This document shows positions 50,633 through 60,743 of a DNA stretch of 64,000 bases, piece by piece (positions within the stretch are counted from its first letter, which is position 1; each line of letters opens with the position of its first letter). The notes under the pieces were generated by a model. The model ran no database searches. It was not told the DNA's origin and saw only the letters and a list, made by a program, of their open reading frames with translations. The DNA lies in the NCBI RefSeq assembly GCF_025165815.1, contig NZ_JAFFZE010000015.1:310001-374000 (forward strand), written 5' to 3'. The DNA is from Actinophytocola gossypii. Its GTDB lineage: Bacteria; Actinomycetota; Actinomycetes; Mycobacteriales; Pseudonocardiaceae. A program made the translations under genes and the position numbers.

Positions 50633-51529
50633 GTGTGGTCCCACCTGGATTGGCTTGAGGCCGAGAGCATCGACATCATGCGCGAGGCGGTCGCGGAGAG
50701 CGAGCGTCCGGTGCTGCTGTACTCGATCGGGAAGGACTCCTCGGTCCTGCTCCATCTGGCGAGAAAGGCGTTCTATCCGTCCAAGCCGCCGTTCCCGTTG
50801 CTGCACGTAGACACCACCTGGAAGTTCCGGGAGATGATCGAGTTCCGGGACCGCACGGCGGCCGAGCACGGGCTCGAGTTGATCGTGCACCAGAACCCGG
50901 AGTGCATCGCTCTCGGTATCAACCCCTTCGAGCACGGCTCGGCGACGCACACCGACATGTGGAAGACCCAGGGGCTGCGCCAGGCGCTGGACAAGCACCG
51001 CTTCGACCTGGCCTTCGGCGGCGCCCGCCGCGACGAGGAGGCGTCCAGGGCCAAGGAGCGGGTGTTCTCGTTCCGCACCGCGGACCACCGCTGGGAGCCG
51101 CGCGCCCAGCGCCCCGAGCTGTGGCGGCTCTACAACGCGCGCAAGGCACCGGGCGAGAGCATCCGGGTGTTCCCGCTGTCCAACTGGACCGAGCTCGACG
51201 TGTGGCAGTACATCGAGCGCGAGGAGATCCCCGTCGTCCCGCTGTACCTGGCCGCCCGCCGGCCCGTGGTCGAGCGCGACGGCACGCTGATCATGGTCGA
51301 CGACGACCGGATGCCGCTGGCCGAGGGCGAGACCCCGCGCGAGGAGCTGGTGCGCTTCCGTACGCTCGGCTGCTACCCGCTGACCGGCGCGGTCCCCAGC
51401 ACGGCGACCACGCTGCGTGAGGTCATCGAGGAGACCGTCGGCGCCACCACCTCGGAGCGCCAGGGCCGGGTGATCGACCGCGACCAGTCGGGATCGATGG
51501 AGCGCAAGAAGCGGGAGGGGTACTTCTGA
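50633..51529 (+). CDS. cysD: Sulfate adenylyltransferase small subunit
   Basis: 298 residues, standard length. The PP-loop [16 protein letters not shown], the [20 protein letters not shown] block and the C-terminal [13 protein letters not shown] motif identify the ATP sulfurylase subunit that makes APS from sulfate and ATP. I use GTG 50633 ([12 protein letters not shown]), nine bases after GGAGG; the frame stays open further upstream to 50489, but that part is the RNA leader and reads as non-conserved sequence. The stop overlaps the cysNC ATG by one base. Confidence 0.95.
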   Translation: MWSHLDWLEAESIDIMREAVAESERPVLLYSIGKDSSVLLHLARKAFYPSKPPFPLLHVDTTWKFREMIEFRDRTAAEHGLELIVHQNPECIALGINPFEHGSATHTDMWKTQGLRQALDKHRFDLAFGGARRDEEASRAKERVFSFRTADHRWEPRAQRPELWRLYNARKAPGESIRVFPLSNWTELDVWQYIEREEIPVVPLYLAARRPVVERDGTLIMVDDDRMPLAEGETPREELVRFRTLGCYPLTGAVPSTATTLREVIEETVGATTSERQGRVIDRDQSGSMERKKREGYF

Positions 51530-53355
51530 TGGGGCTTCTTCGGTTCATCACCTGCGGCAGCGTCGACGACGGCAAGAGCACGCTGATCGGCCGGCTGCTG
51601 TACGACACCCGCCAGCTGCACGCCGACCAGCTCGCCACCCTCACCGCCGACTCCAAGCGGCGCGGCTCCGACCTGGACCTGTCGCTGCTGGTCGACGGCC
51701 TGCTCGCCGAGCGTGAGCAGGGCATCACGATCGACGTGGCGTACCGGTACTTCGCCACCGAGAACCGCACGTTCATCGTCGCCGACACCCCCGGCCACGA
51801 GCAGTACACCCGCAACATGGTCACCGGCGCCTCCACCGCCGACGCCGCGGTGATCCTGCTCGACGCGCGCAAGGGCGTGCTGCGCCAGACCCGCCGGCAC
51901 AGCCACATCGTGTCGCTGCTCGGCATCCGCCGGGTCGCGCTCGCCGTGAACAAGATCGACCTCGTCGGCTACGACCAGCAGACGTTCGACCGGATCGCCG
52001 AGGAGTACCGCGAGTTCGCGACGAGCATCGGCATCGACGAGGTCGCCTGCATCCCGGTGTCCGCGCTGGAGGGCGCCGGCGTCGCCACCCAGGCGGAGCG
52101 GGAGATGCCCTGGTACGACGGCCCGACGCTGCTCGGCTGGCTGGAGAACGTGGCCGTCGAGGACGAGCGCCGGTCCGACCCGTTCCGGATGATCGTGCAG
52201 TGGGTGAACCGCCCGGACTCCGAGTTCCGCGGCGTCTCCGGCGCGATCCTCGGCGGCACCGTCCGCCCGGGCGACACGGTCAGCGTGTTCCCCGGCGAGC
52301 ACAAGACGACCGTCTCCCGCGTGGTCACCTTCGACGGCGACCTGGACGAGGCCGTGGCCGGCCAGTCGGTCACCGTGGTCCTGGCAGACGACCTCGACGT
52401 CAGCCGCGGCTCCGTGCTGGCCGCCGGCGACCCGCCCGCGGTGGCCGACGCGGCCCAGGCCGACCTGATCTGGATGGGCGAGCAGGAGATGCTCCCCGGC
52501 CGGCGGTACCTGGCCAAGATCGGCGCCACGACCGTCGGGCTCACCATCGAGCAGCCCAAGCACCGGCTCGACGTCGACACCGGCGCCCGCCTCGCGGCGA
52601 AGACCCTGCACCTGAACGAGATCGGGCTGGGCAACGTCCACTTCGACCAGCCGGTCGCGCTCGACCCGTACCGGGCCAACCGCGACCTCGGCGGGTTCAT
52701 CGTCATCGACCGCCTCTCCAACGCCACGGTCGGCGCCGGCCTGGTGCGCTACCCGCTGCGCCGCTCGACCAACGTGCAGTGGCAGGAGATGTCGGTCGAC
52801 AAGGACAAGCGCGCCGAGCTGAACGGCCACCGCGGGTGTGTCGTCTGGTTCACCGGCCTGTCCGGCGCTGGCAAGTCGACGATCGCGAACCTGGTCGAGC
52901 AGCGGCTGTACGCGCAGGGCCGGCACACGTTCACCCTCGACGGCGACAACGTGCGGCACGGCCTGAACAAGGACCTCGGCTTCACCGACGCCGACCGGGT
53001 GGAGAACGTGCGCCGGGTCGGCGAGGTCGCCGGGCTGATGGTGCAGGCCGGGCTGATCGTGCTGGTGTCGTTCATCTCGCCGTTCCGCGCCGAGCGCAAC
53101 CTCGCCCGCGGCATCGTCGAGGACGGCGAGTTCTGCGAGGTCCACGTGGACACCCCGCTGGAGCTCGCCGAGAGCCGCGACCCGAAGGGCCTCTACGCCA
53201 AGGCACGCCGGGGGGAGCTGCCGAACTTCACCGGCATCGACTCCCCGTACGAGGCCCCGGAGCACCCGGAGGTCCGGGTCGACACGAGCGCCCTGTCCGC
53301 CGAGGAGGCCGCCGACGCGGTCCTGGCCAGGCTGCACGAGCTCGGCGTCTGCTGA
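51529..53355 (+). CDS. cysNC: Bifunctional sulfate adenylyltransferase GTPase subunit / APS kinase
   Basis: 608 residues. The N-terminal GTPase (about 1-430) has G1 GSVDDGKST at 10-18, DTPGHEQY and NKID, and activates ATP sulfurylase with CysD. The C-terminal APS kinase (about 435-608) has P-loop [19 protein letters not shown] and FISPFRAER, and makes PAPS from APS. The fusion occurs in mycobacteria and other actinomycetes. Confidence 0.96.
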   Translation: MGLLRFITCGSVDDGKSTLIGRLLYDTRQLHADQLATLTADSKRRGSDLDLSLLVDGLLAEREQGITIDVAYRYFATENRTFIVADTPGHEQYTRNMVTGASTADAAVILLDARKGVLRQTRRHSHIVSLLGIRRVALAVNKIDLVGYDQQTFDRIAEEYREFATSIGIDEVACIPVSALEGAGVATQAEREMPWYDGPTLLGWLENVAVEDERRSDPFRMIVQWVNRPDSEFRGVSGAILGGTVRPGDTVSVFPGEHKTTVSRVVTFDGDLDEAVAGQSVTVVLADDLDVSRGSVLAAGDPPAVADAAQADLIWMGEQEMLPGRRYLAKIGATTVGLTIEQPKHRLDVDTGARLAAKTLHLNEIGLGNVHFDQPVALDPYRANRDLGGFIVIDRLSNATVGAGLVRYPLRRSTNVQWQEMSVDKDKRAELNGHRGCVVWFTGLSGAGKSTIANLVEQRLYAQGRHTFTLDGDNVRHGLNKDLGFTDADRVENVRRVGEVAGLMVQAGLIVLVSFISPFRAERNLARGIVEDGEFCEVHVDTPLELAESRDPKGLYAKARRGELPNFTGIDSPYEAPEHPEVRVDTSALSAEEAADAVLARLHELGVC

Positions 53356-53357
53356 CC

Positions 53358-53374
53358 TGTGTCGACCTGACACA
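53358..53374 (+). terminator. Weak hairpin after cysNC
   Basis: TGTGTC (53358-53363) and GACACA (53369-53374) form a six-pair stem with a 5-nt loop immediately past the stop. A second short pair, ACACC/GGTGT, follows. This may end the cys operon; the stems are short. Confidence 0.3.
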
Positions 53375-53474
53375 CACCCGGCCCGGTGTCGGTGGTGGTC
53401 GGCCACCTTGTCCGCGAGCGCGGCACGGGGGACGGTAGGGCGTCCCCGGTGTCGTGGTTCGCGGAGGTGGACGT

Positions 53475-54275
53475 ATGCCCGGTCCGGTCGGTCGTGCGGT
53501 GCCCGTCACCGGCGGGGAGCTGTGGGTCCACGTCTGGGGCGAGCCCGACGCTGAGCCGGTGCTCGCGGTGCACGGGATCACCGCCTCCGGGATGGCCTGG
53601 AACGCGGTCGCCGACCGGCTGAGCACGCCGATGGTCGCGCCCGACCTGCGCGGACGCGGTCGCAGTGTGGCCGCCGGTCCGTACGGCATGGCCGGGCACG
53701 CCGAGGACTGCGTGCGGGTGCTCGACGCGCTCGGGATCGAGCGGGCCCGCGTCGTGGGGCACTCGATGGGCGGGTTCGTCGCCGCCGTGTTCGCCCACCG
53801 GCACCCCGACCGGGTCGCCCGGCTCGTGCTCGTGGACGGGGGAGCGCCGCTCGCCGCCCCGGACGGTGACCCGGACGCCCTCCTCGGACCCGCCGCCGAG
53901 CGACTGCGGATGACGTTCCCCAGCCGCGACGCCTACCGGGACTTCTGGCGCGCGCACCCCGCCTTCCGGGACTGGTCGCCGGCCGTCGAGGCGTACGTGG
54001 ACCACGACCTCGGCCCGGACGGGCGCAGCCGGGTCGCCGAGGAGGCCATGCGCGCCGATTTCGTCGACCTGCACCACGGCGCCGCCGGCCGGGACGCCTT
54101 CGCCGCGCTGCCGGAGGGCACGCCGTTCCTGCGGGCCGAGCGCGGCCTGCTCGACGAGGTTCCGCCGCTCTACCCCGACCCGCCGCCCGGCCTCGACGTC
54201 CGCAGCGTGCCGGACAGCAACCACTACTCGATCCTGTTCGCCCACGCCGGTGTCGTCGCCGCCGCGCTGGACTGA
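53475..54275 (+). CDS. Alpha/beta hydrolase
   Basis: 266 residues. VLAVHGITASGMAW carries the oxyanion loop, GHSMGGFVAAV the nucleophile Ser, and SNHYSILF the catalytic His. It is cytoplasmic, with no signal. GGAGGTGG lies four bases before the ATG at 53475. The specific substrate is unknown. The lipase-like gene follows 12 bases later. Confidence 0.9.
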   Translation: MPGPVGRAVPVTGGELWVHVWGEPDAEPVLAVHGITASGMAWNAVADRLSTPMVAPDLRGRGRSVAAGPYGMAGHAEDCVRVLDALGIERARVVGHSMGGFVAAVFAHRHPDRVARLVLVDGGAPLAAPDGDPDALLGPAAERLRMTFPSRDAYRDFWRAHPAFRDWSPAVEAYVDHDLGPDGRSRVAEEAMRADFVDLHHGAAGRDAFAALPEGTPFLRAERGLLDEVPPLYPDPPPGLDVRSVPDSNHYSILFAHAGVVAAALD

Positions 54276-54287
54276 GACGGAGCCCCG

Positions 54288-55538
54288 ATGCGCAGAATCC
54301 TGGCCGTCGTGACGCTGGCCGCCGCGTTGCTCGTACCCACCTCCGTGCCCACCACCGCGTCCGCCGACCCCGCGCACCTCACGCTCGAGGCCACCTTCAC
54401 CGACGTCGCCAACGGGTGGGCGAAGGTCGACCGGTACCGCGACACCACGCCCGGCTTCCGCGACGAGCAGTACCCGCCGGACGGCCGGGGCGACCAGGAC
54501 GGCCAGCGGCGCACGTTCTTCGGCTCCGCCCGGCCGTCCTCCGCCGAGTTCCTGCTGTATTCCGCGCCAGGCTGGAACACCGGCACCAGGACCACCCCGG
54601 TGCTGCTCGTGCACGGCGCCAACGACAACCCGGACCGCGCCTGGGCCAACCCGAACGAGTCCGGCGGCTTCGGCTGCGGCTCGGCCACCTGTCCGTCCAC
54701 CGGTCTCATGCAGTACCTCGCCGCCCGCGGCCACCGCGTGTTCGCCATCGGGTTCGCGCACAAGCAGGGCGACAACCTCCAGCAGGCCCAGCAGGTCGGC
54801 GACGCCGTCGCGGTCATCCGCGCCCGGCCCGGCGTCGCGAAGGTCGACGTGGTCGGCTGGAGCAAGGGGATGATGTCCGCCAGGATGTACGTCGCCTCGG
54901 TGAAGCCGGCCTGGGGCCGGAACTACGCGGGCGACGTCCGCCGGCTGGTCACCCTCGGCGGCCCGAACGGCGGCTACGACTACCCGTTCGCGCACGGCTG
55001 GGCGCACGACTTCTCCGTCTGGCCCGAGTGCGGCGGCGCGATCAACGCCCCCAGCCCGCACACCCACATGACCTGTTACGGGCGGTACACCCACCACCCG
55101 GAGCTGTCCATCACCCCGGCCGGCGGTCACGACGCCTACCCCGGTCAGCGGCAGATGCTGGCCCGCTGGGACGGCGTGTACGGCATCAACACGTCCACAC
55201 AGGACTGGTACACCACCTACCACGGCGGCCAGGGCTTCTACACCGCGGGCCCCGGCATCCAGGCCGCCATCGACGCCGGCTCGCTGATCGACGAGATCCA
55301 GTCCACGCCGACCCCCGCCGGCGTGCCGGTGTACCTGCTCGCCGGCGGCGCCCCCACGATCGTGGGCGTCTGGAACGAGACCCGAGGCCCCAGCGACGGC
55401 GTCGTGTTCGTCGCCAGCGCGCTGGACACCACCGGCGTCGCCACCGTCGGCGCCACCAAGCTCGTCGCCTCGGCCAACCACCTCCAGCTCGGCTGGGCCA
55501 CCTCGGTCATGTCGACCGTCGCCGGCTGGCTCGCGTGA
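54288..55538 (+). CDS. Secreted lipase-like alpha/beta hydrolase
   Basis: 416 residues. A signal peptide (MRRILAVVTLAAALLVPTSVPTTASA) precedes a hydrolase domain with LLVHGANDNPDRAW, a nucleophile elbow VVGWSKGMMSA and a late His in SANHLQLGW. It resembles actinobacterial triacylglycerol-lipase or polyester-hydrolase-like secreted enzymes; the substrate is not established. It is probably co-transcribed with the hydrolases on either side. Confidence 0.82.
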   Translation: MRRILAVVTLAAALLVPTSVPTTASADPAHLTLEATFTDVANGWAKVDRYRDTTPGFRDEQYPPDGRGDQDGQRRTFFGSARPSSAEFLLYSAPGWNTGTRTTPVLLVHGANDNPDRAWANPNESGGFGCGSATCPSTGLMQYLAARGHRVFAIGFAHKQGDNLQQAQQVGDAVAVIRARPGVAKVDVVGWSKGMMSARMYVASVKPAWGRNYAGDVRRLVTLGGPNGGYDYPFAHGWAHDFSVWPECGGAINAPSPHTHMTCYGRYTHHPELSITPAGGHDAYPGQRQMLARWDGVYGINTSTQDWYTTYHGGQGFYTAGPGIQAAIDAGSLIDEIQSTPTPAGVPVYLLAGGAPTIVGVWNETRGPSDGVVFVASALDTTGVATVGATKLVASANHLQLGWATSVMSTVAGWLA

Positions 55539-55549
55539 AAGGGAACCCC

Positions 55550-56596
55550 ATGCCGCTCCCCGGGATCACCGCCCGCCGCGTGCCGACCGACCGGTTGCGC
55601 GTCAACGTCCTGGAGGTCGACGGCCGGGCCGGCACCCCCGTGGTCTTCGTACACGGCAACGTGTCCTCCAGCCTGTTCTGGCAGCGGGCCATGCTCGACC
55701 TGCCGGCGGAGTACCGGCCGGTCGCGGTCGACCTGCGCGGCTTCGGCGACACCGAGCCGCTGCCGGTCGACGCCACCCGGGGCGTGCGGGACTACGCCGA
55801 CGACGTCGCCGCGCTCGTGGCCGCCCTCGACCTCGGCCCGGTGCACCTGGTCGGCTGGAGCATGGGCGGCGGCGTCGTGCTCCAGCTGCTGCGCGACCGG
55901 CCGACCGGCGTGCGCACCGTGACCCTGGTGAACCCGGTGTCGCCCTACGGGTTCGGTGGCACCCGAGGCGCCGACGGCGAGCCCTACGACGACGCGGGCA
56001 CCGGCGCGGGCGGCGGCGCGGCCAACCCGGACTTCGTGCGGCTGCTGGCCGAGGGCGACCGCAGCGACGGCTCACCGCTCTCGCCCCGCCAGGTGCTGCT
56101 GACCTACTACGTCAAGCCGCCGTTCCACCCTGAGCACACCGACACGTTCGTCGAGTCGATGCTCTCCACCCGCACCGGCGACGCGCACTACCCGGGCGAC
56201 GCGGTGCCCTCGGACGCCTGGCCCGGGGTCGCCGCCGGCCGCTCCGGCGTGCTGAACACCATGTCCCCCAACCACTTCCGCCTCGACGACCTGCACACCG
56301 TCGACCCCAAGCCGCCGATCCGCTGGATCAGGGGCGCCGACGACCAGATCGTGTCCGACACCTCCGTGTTCGACCTCGCGTTCCTCGGGTCGGCCGGTGC
56401 GCTGCCGGACTGGCCGGGCGCCGGCACCCGGCCGCCGCAGCCGATGGTCACCCAGACCCGCGCCGTCCTCGACCGCTACGCCGAGGCCGGCGGGACCTAC
56501 GACGAGGTCGTGTTCACCGACTGCGGCCACAGCCCGCACGTCGAGCGGCCCGCCGAGTTCGACGCGGCGCTGCGGGAGATCCTCGCGAAGGACTGA
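55550..56596 (+). CDS. Alpha/beta hydrolase, cytoplasmic
   Basis: 348 residues from ATG 55550 (GGGA site). VVFVHGNVSSSLFW, nucleophile GWSMGGGVV, Asp in IRGADDQIVSD and His in FTDCGHSPHVE make the full triad. It has a Gly/Ala-rich loop (GTGAGGGAANP) in the cap. Third hydrolase in a row; possibly a pathway for ester breakdown with the secreted enzyme before it, which is inference. Confidence 0.88.
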   Translation: MPLPGITARRVPTDRLRVNVLEVDGRAGTPVVFVHGNVSSSLFWQRAMLDLPAEYRPVAVDLRGFGDTEPLPVDATRGVRDYADDVAALVAALDLGPVHLVGWSMGGGVVLQLLRDRPTGVRTVTLVNPVSPYGFGGTRGADGEPYDDAGTGAGGGAANPDFVRLLAEGDRSDGSPLSPRQVLLTYYVKPPFHPEHTDTFVESMLSTRTGDAHYPGDAVPSDAWPGVAAGRSGVLNTMSPNHFRLDDLHTVDPKPPIRWIRGADDQIVSDTSVFDLAFLGSAGALPDWPGAGTRPPQPMVTQTRAVLDRYAEAGGTYDEVVFTDCGHSPHVERPAEFDAALREILAKD

Positions 56597-56626
56597 AACC
56601 GGACGCTGCTGGGTACACCGGACGGC

Positions 56627-57568
56627 GTGAGTGACCGTGTGGTGGTGTTCGCGCCCTCGCCGCAGCTGACGGTGACCGTCGAGCAGGTGGAGGGCAGTCC
56701 CGACGTCCATGTGCACGCCGGCGGGCAGGGGTTCTGGCAGTCGCGGATGATCACCGCGCTCGGTTCGCCGGTGACCCTGTGCTGCGCGCTCGGCGGGGAG
56801 TCCGGCACGGTGCTCCGGCACCTGATGGCCGGCCCGAACATCGAGGTCCGCGCCCGCGAGGTGTCCGCCCGCAACGGCGCCTACGTGCACGACCGGCGCG
56901 AGGGCGACCGGGAGCCGCTGGTGGAGATGGCGCCGGACAAGCTCAGCCGGCACGAGCTCGACGACCTGTACGAGCTGACCGTGGTGGCCGCGATCGAGTC
57001 CGGCACCGCCGTGCTGAGCGGGTCGGCCGACACCGCGACCGAGGAGGTCGTGCCGGTGTCGGTGTACGAGCGGCTCACCGCCGACCTCGTCCGCAACGGC
57101 TGCCGGGTCGTCGTCGACCTCGCCGGTGCGCGGCTGGCCTCGGCGCTGAAGGCCACCCCGACCGTGGTCAAGATCGCCCACGACGAGTGTCAGGAGGACG
57201 GTCGGGCCGAGTCCGCGGAGCTGCCGGACCTGCTGGCCGCGGCGAAGGACATCGCCAGGGGTGGGGTGGACCTGGTCGTGGTCTCCCGCGCCGCCGACCC
57301 GACGATCGCGGTGTACGGCGGGAACGCGGTGACCGTGACCGCGCCGGCGCTGGACCCGGTCGACACCCGGGGCGGCGGCGACTCGATGACCGCCGGCATC
57401 GCGGCCGCCTTCGCGCAGGGCGCGGACATCGACACGGCCCTGCGGCTCGGCGCGGCCGCCGGCGCGCTCAACATCACCCGCCACGGCCTGGGCACCGGCG
57501 GCGGCGAGGCGGTCCGCGTGCTGGCGGACCGGGTGCGGATCGAGCCCATCGGGGAGAAGGATTCATGA
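56627..57568 (+). CDS. PfkB-family carbohydrate kinase
   Basis: 313 residues. The family ATP/catalytic motif appears as DTRGGGDSMTAGIA (usual DTxGAGDxFxxG), with the catalytic Asp kept. HAGGQGFWQSRM corresponds to the substrate-binding GG segment. The divergent motif makes the sugar hard to guess; a phosphofructokinase-like role is possible. It starts at GTG 56627 and is coupled to surE by ATGA, suggesting nucleoside or sugar-phosphate metabolism. Confidence 0.85.
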   Translation: MSDRVVVFAPSPQLTVTVEQVEGSPDVHVHAGGQGFWQSRMITALGSPVTLCCALGGESGTVLRHLMAGPNIEVRAREVSARNGAYVHDRREGDREPLVEMAPDKLSRHELDDLYELTVVAAIESGTAVLSGSADTATEEVVPVSVYERLTADLVRNGCRVVVDLAGARLASALKATPTVVKIAHDECQEDGRAESAELPDLLAAAKDIARGGVDLVVVSRAADPTIAVYGGNAVTVTAPALDPVDTRGGGDSMTAGIAAAFAQGADIDTALRLGAAAGALNITRHGLGTGGGEAVRVLADRVRIEPIGEKDS

Positions 57569-58344
57569 CGCCGAAGGTGCTGGTGACCAACGACGACGGC
57601 ATCGACTCGCCCGGTCTGCACGCGTTGGTCCGGTGCGCGTTGGACCTCGGCTGGTCGCCGGTGGTCGCCGCGCCGACCACGGAGTCGAGTGGTACCAGCG
57701 CCGGGCTGACCGCGGCCAAGGACGCCCGCCAGGTCGCGATCGACCGCCGCCGACGGCTGCCCGGCCTGGAGGACGTGCCCGCGTACGCGGTCGCCGCGCA
57801 CCCCGGCCTGATCGCGTTGATCGCCTGCCACGACGGGTTCGGCGAGCGGCCGGACCTGTTGCTGTCCGGGGTGAACCGGGGTGCCAACGTCGGGCGCGCG
57901 ATCCTGCATTCCGGCACGGTCGGCGCCGCGCTCACCGCGGGCGTCAACGGCGTTCGCGCGGTCGCCGTCTCGCTCGACACCGAGATGGAGGACGAGCCGG
58001 AGCGGCACCACTGGCTCACCGCGAGCTCGGTCGCCACCGGCCTGCTGCCGATGGTCGCCGAGCTGCCGAAGGGCACGGTGATCAACGTGAACGTGCCCGA
58101 CCGCCCGGCCGGCGAGATCGGCGAGCTGCGCTGGGGGCCGCTGGCCAGCTACGGCCGGGTGCAGAGCAAGGTGACCCAGCTGCGCGACGAGCTGATCGAG
58201 GTCGGCAGCGTGGTGGTCGAGGGTGAGCTGGAGGCGGGCACCGACGCGGCCATGCTGGCCGACGGCCACGCCACCGCCACTCCACTGAGCCCGGTCATGG
58301 AGCACGACATGCTGCTGCGACAACTCGGCGCGTCTCGGCTGTGA
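57565..58344 (+). CDS. surE: SurE family 5'/3'-nucleotidase
   Basis: 259 residues. VTNDDGIDSPGL gives the metal-binding Asp pair, and SGVNRGANVG and HSGTVGAALTA are the other conserved blocks. It removes phosphate from nucleoside monophosphates. Coupling to a PfkB kinase gene by ATGA is notable, because the two activities oppose each other. Confidence 0.93.
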   Translation: MTPKVLVTNDDGIDSPGLHALVRCALDLGWSPVVAAPTTESSGTSAGLTAAKDARQVAIDRRRRLPGLEDVPAYAVAAHPGLIALIACHDGFGERPDLLLSGVNRGANVGRAILHSGTVGAALTAGVNGVRAVAVSLDTEMEDEPERHHWLTASSVATGLLPMVAELPKGTVINVNVPDRPAGEIGELRWGPLASYGRVQSKVTQLRDELIEVGSVVVEGELEAGTDAAMLADGHATATPLSPVMEHDMLLRQLGASRL

Positions 58345-58366
58345 GACATGTAACGGGCCCGTGGTC

Positions 58367-58439
58367 CACGGCGATGTCCCGGTTGCCCCCGCGGTGCTGG
58401 CGGACCCCCGACCTGGCAGCACCGCGGGGGTTCGCCGTG
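58367..58439 (+). terminator. Strong two-part hairpin terminator after surE
   Basis: A perfect 14-bp stem, CCCCCGCGGTGCTG (58386-58399) with its complement at 58417-58430, is enclosed by a second stem, CACGGCGA (58367-58374) with TCGCCGTG (58432-58439). It separates the surE operon from lsr2. Confidence 0.75.
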
Positions 58440-58523
58440 TCCGGCCCCAGCAAGCTGCCGACCGCAACTTGCTCCCCAAGGATTCTTCACAATTAGGGGT
58501 GGGTCGATCGTCGCCGAGTCGGC

Positions 58524-58552
58524 TTGGAATACTTCCCGGTGCTTGCTAATCT
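58524..58552 (+). promoter_or_regulatory. Promoter of lsr2
   Basis: TTGGAA (58524-58529), 17 bp, TAATCT (58547-58552), with an extended TGC before the -10. This is a good housekeeping-type promoter and leaves a leader of about 40 nt before the ATG at 58601. Confidence 0.6.
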
Positions 58553-58600
58553 TCGCATCTGATAGTCGCATTCGCGGCATCTTCTCGGAAGGGCTCCTCG

Positions 58601-58978
58601 ATGGCACAAAAAGTTCTGGTCCAACTGGTAGACGATCTGACCGGTGAGGCCTCGGACGACATCTCCACCGTCCTGTTCGGACTGGACGGTGCCAACTATG
58701 AGATCGACCTCACCGAGGAGAACGCCGAGCGGTTGCGTGCCACCCTCGCCGAGTACGTCGGGTCCGCGCGGCGCACCGGCGGCCGGGTGAAGCGCGGAAC
58801 CCGCCCCAGCACCGGCGGCGGCGCCAACGGCGAGGCCGGCCAGGTCCGCGAGTGGGCGGCGGAGAACGGCTTCGAACTGTCCGCCCGCGGTCGCATTCCC
58901 GGCCACGTCCTGGACGCCTACAAAGAGGCCCAGAGCGCCGAGAAGCCCGCGAAGCGCCGCTCCCGCAAGAAGGCCTGA
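58601..58978 (+). CDS. lsr2: Lsr2 nucleoid-associated protein
   Basis: 125 residues. The N-terminal dimerisation domain (MAQKVLVQLVDDLTGE..GANYEIDLTEENA) and the C-terminal AT-hook-like RGRIPGHVLDAY are diagnostic. The linker is Gly/Thr-rich and the tail very basic (KPAKRRSRKKA). It is slightly longer than typical Lsr2. It binds A/T-rich, often acquired DNA and silences it; the A/T-rich spacers at 40.7-40.9 and 47.7-48.0 kb would be natural targets. Confidence 0.95.
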   Translation: MAQKVLVQLVDDLTGEASDDISTVLFGLDGANYEIDLTEENAERLRATLAEYVGSARRTGGRVKRGTRPSTGGGANGEAGQVREWAAENGFELSARGRIPGHVLDAYKEAQSAEKPAKRRSRKKA

Positions 58979-58980
58979 CC

Positions 58981-59012
58981 GGCATTCCGGGCCGAATTCG
59001 GCTCGGAACGCC
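58981..59012. terminator. Bidirectional hairpin between lsr2 and the ABC-F gene
   Basis: A 32-bp imperfect palindrome centred on GCCGAATTCGGC, with TTCCG/CGGAA and GGC/GCC pairs outward, sits exactly between the two convergent genes. It can terminate both. Confidence 0.65.
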
Positions 59013-59016
59013 ACAA

Positions 59017-60651
59017 TTAGCCGTCGAGGACCGTGCCGTCCACGACCCGGAGATGCCGGGTCGTGTGCACGGCCTCGAGCATGCGGCGGTCGTGCGTGAC
59101 CAGCAGAAGTGTGCCGGGATAGCTCGCCAGCGCCGACTCCAGCTGTTCGATGGCCGGCAGGTCCAGGTGGTTCGTCGGCTCGTCCAGCACGAGCAGGTTC
59201 ACCCCGCGCGCCTGCAGCAGCGCCAGCGCGGCCCTGGTGCGCTCGCCGGGGGAGAGGCTGTCGGCCGCGCGCAGCACGTGCGCGGCGGTCAGACCGAACT
59301 TCGCCAGCAGCGTGCGCAGCTCGCTCGGCGCCTGGTCCGGCAGCTCGGCCTCGAACGCCGCCAGCAGGGTCCGGCCCCCGGTGAACAGCGCGCGGGCCTG
59401 GTCGACCTCGCCGACCCGCACGCCGGGTCCGAGTGAGGCGTGCCCCTCGGCCGGCTCGACCCGGCCGAGCAGCACCGCGAGCAGGGTCGACTTCCCGGCG
59501 CCGTTCGCGCCGGTGATGGCGACCTTGTCCGCCCAGTCGATCTGCAGGTCGACCGGGCCGAGGGTGAAGGAACCGCGCCGCACGACCGCGCCCCGCAGCG
59601 CCGCGACCACCGCACCGGCGCGCGGGGCCGCGGCGATCTCCATCCGCAGCTCCCACTCCTTGCGCGGCTCCTCGACGACCTCCAGCCGCTCGATGAGCCG
59701 GTCGGTCTGCCTGGCCTTCGCGGCCTGCTTCTCGGTCGCCTCGATCCGGCCCTTGCGTGCGATCTTGTCGTTGTCGGGTGCCTTGCGGCGCGCGTTGCGC
59801 ACGCCCTTGTCCATCCACGCGCGCTGGGTGCGGGCCCGCAGTTCCAGGCTCGCCCTGGTCTCGGCGTACTCCGCGTAGCGCTCGCGGGCGTGCCGCCTGG
59901 CCACCTCGCGCTCGGCCAGGTACGAGTCGTAGCCGCCGCCGTAGGTGTTCACCCGCTGCTGGTGCAGGTCCAACTCGACCACGCCGGTCACCGTGCGGGC
60001 CAGGAACTCCCGGTCGTGGCTGACCAGCACGGTCGCCGCGCGCAGGCCGGCGACGAACGTCTCCAGCCGGGCGAGACCGTCCAGGTCCAGGTCGTTGGTC
60101 GGCTCGTCGAGCAGGAACACGTCGTACCGGGACAGCAGCAGTGACGCCATCCCCGCGCGGGCGGCCTGCCCGCCGGACAGCGACGGCATCGGCGCGTCCA
60201 GCCCGACGGTGAGCCCCAGGTCCGCCGCCACCTCGGCCATCCGCTCGTCGAGGTCGGCGCCGCCGAGCGCGAGCCACCGCTCCAGCGCCTCCGCGTACGC
60301 CTCGTCCGCGCCGGGCCGCTCCGCCGACAGTGCCTCGGTTGCGGTGTCCAGCGCGGCCTGGGCGGCGGTGACGCCGGTGCGCCGTCCGAGGAACGCGCGC
60401 ACGGTCTCCGCCGGCCTGCGGTCCGGCTCCTGCGGCAGGTAGCCGACGGTCGCGGTCGACGGGCTCAGCGACACCGAGCCCTCCTCGGCCGGCAACAGCC
60501 CGGCCAGCGTGCGCAGCAGCGTCGACTTCCCGGCCCCGTTCACGCCGACGAGCCCGAGCACGTCCCCCGGCGCGACGACGAGGTCGAGCCCGGAGAACAG
60601 CACCCGGTCCCCGTGCCCCGCCGCCAGGCCCTTGGCCACCAGAGTTCCCAC
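59017..60651 (-). CDS. ABC-F family ATPase (ribosome-associated)
   Basis: 544 residues, two ABC domains and no membrane part. Walker A motifs GVNGAGKST and GANGAGKST, signatures SLSGGQAAR and SLSPGERTR (the second altered), and LLDEPTNDLDL/LVLDEPTNHLDL are visible. The linker between the domains is long, helical and basic. ABC-F proteins act on the ribosomal E site; members protect against antibiotics or aid translation. The start is GTG or ATG near 60651. Confidence 0.9.
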   Translation of the reverse strand: MGTLVAKGLAAGHGDRVLFSGLDLVVAPGDVLGLVGVNGAGKSTLLRTLAGLLPAEEGSVSLSPSTATVGYLPQEPDRRPAETVRAFLGRRTGVTAAQAALDTATEALSAERPGADEAYAEALERWLALGGADLDERMAEVAADLGLTVGLDAPMPSLSGGQAARAGMASLLLSRYDVFLLDEPTNDLDLDGLARLETFVAGLRAATVLVSHDREFLARTVTGVVELDLHQQRVNTYGGGYDSYLAEREVARRHARERYAEYAETRASLELRARTQRAWMDKGVRNARRKAPDNDKIARKGRIEATEKQAAKARQTDRLIERLEVVEEPRKEWELRMEIAAAPRAGAVVAALRGAVVRRGSFTLGPVDLQIDWADKVAITGANGAGKSTLLAVLLGRVEPAEGHASLGPGVRVGEVDQARALFTGGRTLLAAFEAELPDQAPSELRTLLAKFGLTAAHVLRAADSLSPGERTRAALALLQARGVNLLVLDEPTNHLDLPAIEQLESALASYPGTLLLVTHDRRMLEAVHTTRHLRVVDGTVLDG

Positions 60652-60743
60652 CCCGTCATTGTCACGGCTCGTGCCTGCGGCCGATCAGCGGAGGGTCCGA
60701 TCGGAGGTTCCGGGCCGCGATCCGGTGTGGTTCACTCTGAATC

